Shown here piece by piece: positions 59,395-64,000 of a DNA stretch of 64,000 bases; position 1 is the stretch's first letter, and each line of letters begins with the position of its first letter. The notes below the pieces were generated by a model. That model was not told where the DNA came from, did no database searches, and was given only the letters and a program-made list of their open reading frames with translations. Source of the stretch: Thiomicrorhabdus sp. (GTDB taxonomy: Bacteria > Pseudomonadota > Gammaproteobacteria > Thiomicrospirales > Thiomicrospiraceae). The position numbers and the translations under genes are program-made. The DNA lies in NCBI RefSeq assembly GCF_963677875.1, contig NZ_OY782564.1:62001-126000 (forward strand), read 5' to 3'.

Positions 59395-60216
59395 TTTCTA
59401 CGCCCTTTTGCAGTCAACCTTTGGCGAACATCCTCGACATAGGGTTCAGCCGGATAGTGAAACGGAACCGGCCCGTCCGGCAAACCATGCACAAACTGAT
59501 GAACATAACCGCTACTTTCCTGCACAATCTCTTCTTTTGCCCCCTGCGCCACAATTCGACCTTCGGAAATTACACAGACATTATCGGCAATCGACAGTAC
59601 CTCGTCGACATCGTGCGAAACCACCACACTGGTTACGCCAAGGCTATCGTTCAGCTTGCGGATCAGCGAAACCAACACGCCCATGGTGATCGGATCCTGG
59701 CCGACGAAAGGCTCATCATAAAAAAATCATTTCGGGATCAAGAGCAATGGCACGAGCCAAGGCGACGCGTCGCGACATCCCACCAGACAATTCCGCAGGC
59801 ATCAGATCGCGAGCGCCTCTTAAACCGACCGCCTGCAATTTCATCAGCACCAGCGGATCGATCAGATTCTCGGGCAACCGGGTGTGTTCGCGTAACGGAA
59901 AAGCGACGTTATCGAAGACATTCAAGTCGGTCAACAAAGCCCCGCTCTGAAACAGCATCCCCATTTTTCGGCGCAGACGATATAAATCACTGCGGGAAAG
60001 ACGGTGAACATTCTGCCCTTCCACATAAACTTCGCCGCGATCCGGCTTTAATTGCCCGGCAATCAATTTCAACAGGGTGGTTTTTCCGGTACCGCTCGGC
60101 CCCATAATCGCCGTCACCTTGCCTTTCGGGATCGACAGAGTAACGCCATCGAAAATCTTGCGTTCTCCTCGGGAAAAACTCAGGTCTTTTATTTCTATCA
60201 AGTTTTCACTATTCAT
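59391..60216 (-). pseudogene. mlaF: Phospholipid ABC transporter ATPase MlaF, interrupted by a +1 frameshift
   Basis: ATPase of MlaFEDB. From the ATG at 60216 (MNSENLIEIKDLSF) the reading covers Walker A GPSGTGKTTLL and signature LSGGMSRRVALARAI, then stops just after DPEMIFL. The expected Walker B (DEPFVGQDP) and the rest continue in another frame. Seven A at 59720-59726 stand where six would restore MIFYDEPFVGQDP. Corrected length 274, normal for MlaF. All downstream mla genes are intact and tightly coupled, so a sequencing error is the simpler reading, but a real loss cannot be excluded. Confidence 0.85.
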
Positions 60217-60311
60217 ACTCTTTCCCAGTCGGCCACCATTCTGCATAAACGGCCTTCCAACCTCATCCGGCCGGGAAAGTTTCACCTTTCAACCGACCCT
60301 ACGCTCAAGCC

Positions 60312-60929
60312 TTAATAGCCAAGCAATTCCGCCATCAGTTTCAACTGTCGCAAACTGTCGATCTCAATACCTTCCACATCCACAAAAAACACCGTATCGG
60401 TCTGCCCGTCCGGCAAGCTGTCGACAAAACTTCTTAAAAGCGCCGTTCTCTCTCCGGCAGAAGCTGGCAAACCGTCAACATATCCCAGTGGCCGGCCGGA
60501 AACGGTGACGCCATTATACTGCCATTGCCAGCCAGGCAAAGCGCTTTGTTCCGAGACCAGAGTCACCGGCAAGCCGGCAAGCCGCCCCTCCTGCACTCCG
60601 TGTTGTTTTTGCAGAGTCCCTCCACGCAGCAAAACACCATAAGCTCGATCCCCCAGCACGCCGGCAACCGTTTCCAACTGACGCAATGCCTCATCCTCTA
60701 TCGAAAGCGGCGCCTCAAAACAACAAGCAAAAGGCACTTCCAGTGCTTCCTCAATTTCTTCAAGCTGATTTTCGTCCCAACGAAGCCATATCTCGTAAGG
60801 GATCAGCAGGGCACGAAACTCATTTGCATAATAATCCAGCTGCCATTCTTCCGGCATATCCTCCGGATAAAACGTTTTCTCCCAAGCCGGATGTTGCCAC
60901 CCTTTGGCTCCCAAAGTAAGGTTTTCCAT
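60312..60929 (-). CDS. DUF72-like protein, short
   Basis: 205 residues. The N-terminus GAKGWQHPAWEKTFYPEDMPEEWQLDYYANEF matches the opening of DUF72 (YecE-type) proteins, which usually begin G-x-S-G-W. Here the Ser is Lys. The remainder is shorter than the usual 240-290 residues and the later DUF72 motifs are not evident, so it is a diverged or reduced member. It ends about 95 bases before mlaF on the same strand. Function unknown. Confidence 0.6.
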   Translation of the reverse strand: MENLTLGAKGWQHPAWEKTFYPEDMPEEWQLDYYANEFRALLIPYEIWLRWDENQLEEIEEALEVPFACCFEAPLSIEDEALRQLETVAGVLGDRAYGVLLRGGTLQKQHGVQEGRLAGLPVTLVSEQSALPGWQWQYNGVTVSGRPLGYVDGLPASAGERTALLRSFVDSLPDGQTDTVFFVDVEGIEIDSLRQLKLMAELLGY

Positions 60930-61240
60930 AAAATTACAACTTTAAAATTACAACGGTCAAAACACGTTCAAAAACAAGCACAACGAAATATTTCTGTGCA
61001 TTTTAGCGATTACCCGGCACGGATGACAGCTCCATTCGGTAAAACACTATGACGATTTACTTTGCATACCAGCTTACAGACCCGCGATACCACCTCGTTT
61101 TTACAGAAGTTCACTGAACATCCATGAGCCCCTCTCCCGACCCCATAACTGCTCTATAGAAGCTTATAAGTTTTATTTATTATGACTTTGCAGTATAATC
61201 TCCCCCCAAATTATTTCGGATTAAACTCGATAACTTCACT
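60930..61240. other. Intergenic region between the DUF72-like gene and yrbG
   Basis: 311 bases between divergent genes. A consensus -10 TATAAT (61194-61199) lies 42 bases before yrbG, with a weak -35 (TTTTAT at 61171-61176). No repeat, terminator or RNA gene is recognised. Confidence 0.45.
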
Positions 61241-62230
61241 ATGATCAGTTCCCTTCTTATTCCAAGCCTTGTCTTACTGGTGGGCCTCGTATTGCTCGTA
61301 TGGAGTTCGGATATTTTCATCGATGGTGCTGCCAGCACAGCCGTTCACCTGAACATATCACCTCTTATTATCGGCGTTGTCGTCCTCGGTTTCGGTACCT
61401 CCATGCCAGAAATCGTCGTTTCAAGCATTGCCTCTCTGGACAACAGCCCCGGACTGGCCATCGGTAACGCCATTGGTTCCAACATCGCCAATGTTGGCCT
61501 GGTTCTCGGCATCACGGCCTTGATTGCCCCCATCGTCGTTAAATCCTCCATTCTAAAACGAGAATTGCCGATGCTGCTGGCCATCTCACTCGGCGTTTAC
61601 CTGTTAATCAGTGACGGCACCCTGGACTTCATCAACGGCGTGATCATGGTCACCGCTCTGGTTGCCGCCATGATATGGATGATCCGCGTTAATAAAGAAA
61701 TTGATCCGGAAGATCCCATTGCCAGCGAAACCCAACAAGAGATTGAAAACATGCCGAGCATGAGCATGAACAAAGCTTTGCTGCTCCTTCTTGTCGGGCT
61801 CGTTATTCTAATGGGCAGCGCCCAGATGATGGTCTGGGGAGCAGAAAGCATTGCCCGGTACTTCGAAGTTCCGGATGTCATCATTGGTCTGACCATTATC
61901 GCAATTGGTACCAGCCTTCCAGAACTGGCCGCAGCGATTGCCGCCGCAAGAAAAAACGAAGCCGACCTGATGATCGGCAATATCGTCGGCTCGAATCTGT
62001 TCAATATTCTTGCCGTCCTGTCGGTTCCAGCCCTTCTGGCCCCCGGAGCTTTGGAAAAAGATGTCCTCTGGGTGGACTATCCCGTCATGCTCGGCTTTAC
62101 GCTTCTTATGCTGATCCTTGCCCTGCCGCTACGCGGAAAAACCGAAATCGGCAAAACCAAAGGACTTTTACTTACCTCGCTGTTTGTGGCATATTTAGGC
62201 TTGCTTTACGTTCGCTCGACCGGGGCGTAA
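61241..62230 (+). CDS. yrbG: Calcium/sodium antiporter (YrbG family)
   Basis: 329 residues of the CaCA superfamily. Two inverted repeats each have the alpha motif: GFGTSMPEIVVSSIASLD with GNAIGSNIANVGLVLG, and AIGTSLPELAAAIAAARK with GNIVGSNLFNILAVL. About ten membrane helices. It begins the yrbG-kdsC-lptC-lptA run, divergent from mla as in E. coli. Confidence 0.93.
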   Translation: MISSLLIPSLVLLVGLVLLVWSSDIFIDGAASTAVHLNISPLIIGVVVLGFGTSMPEIVVSSIASLDNSPGLAIGNAIGSNIANVGLVLGITALIAPIVVKSSILKRELPMLLAISLGVYLLISDGTLDFINGVIMVTALVAAMIWMIRVNKEIDPEDPIASETQQEIENMPSMSMNKALLLLLVGLVILMGSAQMMVWGAESIARYFEVPDVIIGLTIIAIGTSLPELAAAIAAARKNEADLMIGNIVGSNLFNILAVLSVPALLAPGALEKDVLWVDYPVMLGFTLLMLILALPLRGKTEIGKTKGLLLTSLFVAYLGLLYVRSTGA

Positions 62231-62261
62231 CCCCTTTTCCCAATCCATTTCAGGTGATCCG

Positions 62262-62801
62262 ATGAATTTTCCGCAACCGCTGGTGGACAAAGCCAGAAAA
62301 ATCAAACTGCTGATTCTCGATATTGACGGTGTTATGACCGACAACAAGCTGATCTACAGCGATCAGGGGATTGAATTGAAAGCCTTCTACACCCGAGATG
62401 GCCACGGCATGGTCATGCTGCAGAAAAGCGGGGTGGAAATCGGCATTATCACCGGACGCAAGTCACCTCTCATCGATAAACGCATGCGCGACCTGAAAGT
62501 AAAACACGTCTATCAGGGCGTTCCGGATAAACTTCCGAGTTTTCAGGACCTGGTTTCGCGTCTGGGACTGGAACTCGACGAAATCGCTTATATCGGCGAC
62601 GACATTCTCGACCTGCCGATTCTGATGCGGGTCGGTCTCAGTGTAACTCCGGCCGACGGAGACCCGGAAGTCAAATCCCGGGTCGATCACATTTCTGCGT
62701 TCAGCGGTGGCAACGGCTGCGTTCGTGAGATGTGCGAACTGTTGATGAAAAGTCAGGAAACCTGGCAACAACACATGGATTTTTATCTGCGCGGCCTCTA
62801 A
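62262..62801 (+). CDS. kdsC: 3-deoxy-D-manno-octulosonate 8-phosphate phosphatase KdsC
   Basis: 179-residue HAD phosphatase that releases Kdo for lipid A-core synthesis. Motif I LLILDIDGVMTDN, motif II ITGRKSPL and motif IV YIGDDILDLPIL are in place, as is the C-terminal GGNGCVREMCEL that enters the neighbouring subunit's active site. It follows yrbG after 31 bases; kdsD, which usually lies between them, is missing. Confidence 0.95.
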   Translation: MNFPQPLVDKARKIKLLILDIDGVMTDNKLIYSDQGIELKAFYTRDGHGMVMLQKSGVEIGIITGRKSPLIDKRMRDLKVKHVYQGVPDKLPSFQDLVSRLGLELDEIAYIGDDILDLPILMRVGLSVTPADGDPEVKSRVDHISAFSGGNGCVREMCELLMKSQETWQQHMDFYLRGL

Positions 62802-62937
62802 CCGACGCACCCAATTCAGCGGCGAAAGTTCGACACCGCGGATTCGCGGTATAATTGTTTATTTGATTATTGAACATTCATGCAGATCGTTTTTTGAACA
62901 CCCCTCTTCATAAAACGTCTCTCGATAGAGGTTATCC

Positions 62938-63546
62938 ATGTTCTCATCACATCTGGCGCTGTATTTATTCACTCTCGGTCTGGCAATCATCGCCATAGTC
63001 GTGCATCACCAGTTTGGGCCGAAAGCCCCTTCTACCGAGAAAACCGCAGAAATTCCGTTGGAAAACCAATATCAATGGCTGACGGAGCAAGCGACTCTCT
63101 GGCAATACCGAAGCGATCAACAAACCATTGTGCGAGCCGAAAAAATCGAATACACCGACAACGGCGAATACAGCAAATTAAGTGAGCCGGAACTGTACAT
63201 CGTCAACGAACGGGGAGTAACGGACATTCGCGCCAAAAAAGGCCTGACCGACCGCGGCCAAATTATCAGTCTGTCCGAAAACGTCGAAATGAAGCAATAT
63301 AACCAGCAATCTCCGGAACAGCTGCTCGGCACACTCAAGACTGAGCGTATTGAATATCACGGTCAACGCGATGTTCTGCAATCGCGCCAGAAAGTCACGA
63401 TCGAAAGCGAGTTTGGGACAACAGAAGCCATCGGTCTGGAAGCCGACCTAAAAAACGCAGAATACCGGTTGCTTTCACAGGTAAAAGCTACTTATCATAT
63501 GCAGTCACAGGGGAAAACACCTCCCCCGCCATCATCGACTCCTTAA
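62938..63546 (+). CDS. lptC: LPS export ABC transporter periplasmic protein LptC
   Basis: 202 residues. One N-terminal helix (about 5-22) anchors a periplasmic jellyroll with alternating strands (QYQWLTEQATLWQYRSDQQT through TIESEFGTTEAIGLEADL). It links the LptB2FG pump to LptA. A Pro-rich tail (GKTPPPPSSTP) is unusual but short. lptA follows after 11 bases. A 136-base gap before it, with a -10-like TATAAT near 62850, may hold its own promoter. Confidence 0.92.
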   Translation: MFSSHLALYLFTLGLAIIAIVVHHQFGPKAPSTEKTAEIPLENQYQWLTEQATLWQYRSDQQTIVRAEKIEYTDNGEYSKLSEPELYIVNERGVTDIRAKKGLTDRGQIISLSENVEMKQYNQQSPEQLLGTLKTERIEYHGQRDVLQSRQKVTIESEFGTTEAIGLEADLKNAEYRLLSQVKATYHMQSQGKTPPPPSSTP

Positions 63547-63557
63547 AAGGTTCAGGA

Positions 63558-64000
63558 ATGCGAACACTTCACATGCTTCTCTTCTGCCTGGCAGCCATCA
63601 GCCAATCCGTTTATGCGGAAGAAAAGGACGAAAGCAAAACGCCGGTACAGATCGACGCCGACCGTCTGCAGGTCCTGGAGCAACAGGGAACCAGCATTTA
63701 TCAGGGACATGTCAATATCAAGCAGGGCAGCTTTGAACTCCGTGGCGACGAAGTGGAAGTCAAACATCCTGGAAACCAGCTCAACACCCTGATCGCGAAA
63801 GGACAACCCGCATCTTTTCAACGCTACCTGCGTGAAGAAAAAACACTGGTCAAAGGACGAGCACAGCAAATCATCTATGATGCCAAAAACCGCATCGTCA
63901 CTCTGAAAGGCAATGCGGAGATTGAGCAAAGCAGCAAACACAAAATCAGCGGGCCTGAACTGGTTTACGACATCCAGAATCAGACATTGCAGGCCAGTAG
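63558..64000 (+). CDS. lptA: LPS transport bridge protein LptA (5' part)
   Basis: The frame is open to the window edge. A signal peptide ends near residue 20 (SQSVYA), followed by the OstA jellyroll: PVQIDADRLQVLEQQGTSIY, GHVNIKQGSFELRGDEVEV and GRAQQIIYDAKNRIVTLKG. LptA monomers form the periplasmic filament that carries LPS from LptC to LptD, encoded at 2472. lptB is expected just past the edge. Confidence 0.94.
   Translation, partial: MRTLHMLLFCLAAISQSVYAEEKDESKTPVQIDADRLQVLEQQGTSIYQGHVNIKQGSFELRGDEVEVKHPGNQLNTLIAKGQPASFQRYLREEKTLVKGRAQQIIYDAKNRIVTLKGNAEIEQSSKHKISGPELVYDIQNQTLQAS

Overview
The window is a gene-dense chromosomal segment of a gammaproteobacterium. The evidence is gene content and gammaproteobacterial gene order: amgK-murU divergent from lptD-surA-pdxA-rsmA-apaH; rpsP-rimM-trmD-rplS next to xerD-dsbC; mlaFEDCB with ibaG and murA, divergent from yrbG-kdsC-lptC-lptA. 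A cytochrome bc1 operon (petABC), a DsrE-like periplasmic protein and autotroph-like housekeeping would suit a sulfur-oxidising relative of Thiomicrospira/Hydrogenovibrio, but that placement is inference. I see no rRNA, tRNA, CRISPR, prophage or insertion sequence.

Layout. 1-2.4 kb: the tail of an unknown gene, a HicA-like protein and the amgK-murU peptidoglycan-recycling pair. 2.5-9.5 kb: the lptD-surA-pdxA-rsmA-apaH run and an unknown membrane protein. 9.5-11.8 kb: BolA, a DsrE-like secreted protein, a single-domain voltage-gated channel with an acidic filter, and a [2Fe-2S] ferredoxin. 11.9-22.4 kb: a phosphate island of pstS, divergent pit, and the operon pstC-pstA-pstB-phoU-phoB-phoR with unusually long PstC and PstA. 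The pstS and pstC promoters carry Pho boxes in 11-bp register with their -10 elements. 22.8-29.7 kb: nitrogen assimilation genes glnA, glnE and glnK-amtB, with sigma-54 type promoters upstream of glnA and glnK. 29.8-34 kb: an unknown cysteine-bearing protein, a possible small RNA, valS and an SH3/coiled-coil membrane protein. 34-40 kb: dsbC, xerD, the rplS-trmD-rimM-rpsP operon and ffh. 40-48 kb: ypjD-like gene, corB-like gene, an IMPase-family gene, doxX-like gene, a FadL-family porin, radA and an FMN glutamate-synthase-like protein. 48-51 kb: petABC. 51-64 kb: Nif3-like protein, hisD, hisG, murA, ibaG, yadGH, mlaBCDEF, a DUF72-like protein, then yrbG, kdsC, lptC and the start of lptA.

The main biology is envelope construction: LPS transport (lptD at one end, lptC and lptA at the other), phospholipid trafficking (mla) and murein synthesis and recycling. 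This sits beside two nutrient-control circuits, phosphate and nitrogen. Two conserved genes, radA and mlaF, each carry a single-base insertion in a homopolymer. These may be sequencing errors or real mutations.

Most of the window is ordinary core genome and I found no clear new defence or mobile system. The best leads are the putative small RNA at 30255-30440, the Pho-box-like sequence facing glnA, the Ca2+-channel-like selectivity filter, and the PVWY variant in cytochrome b.
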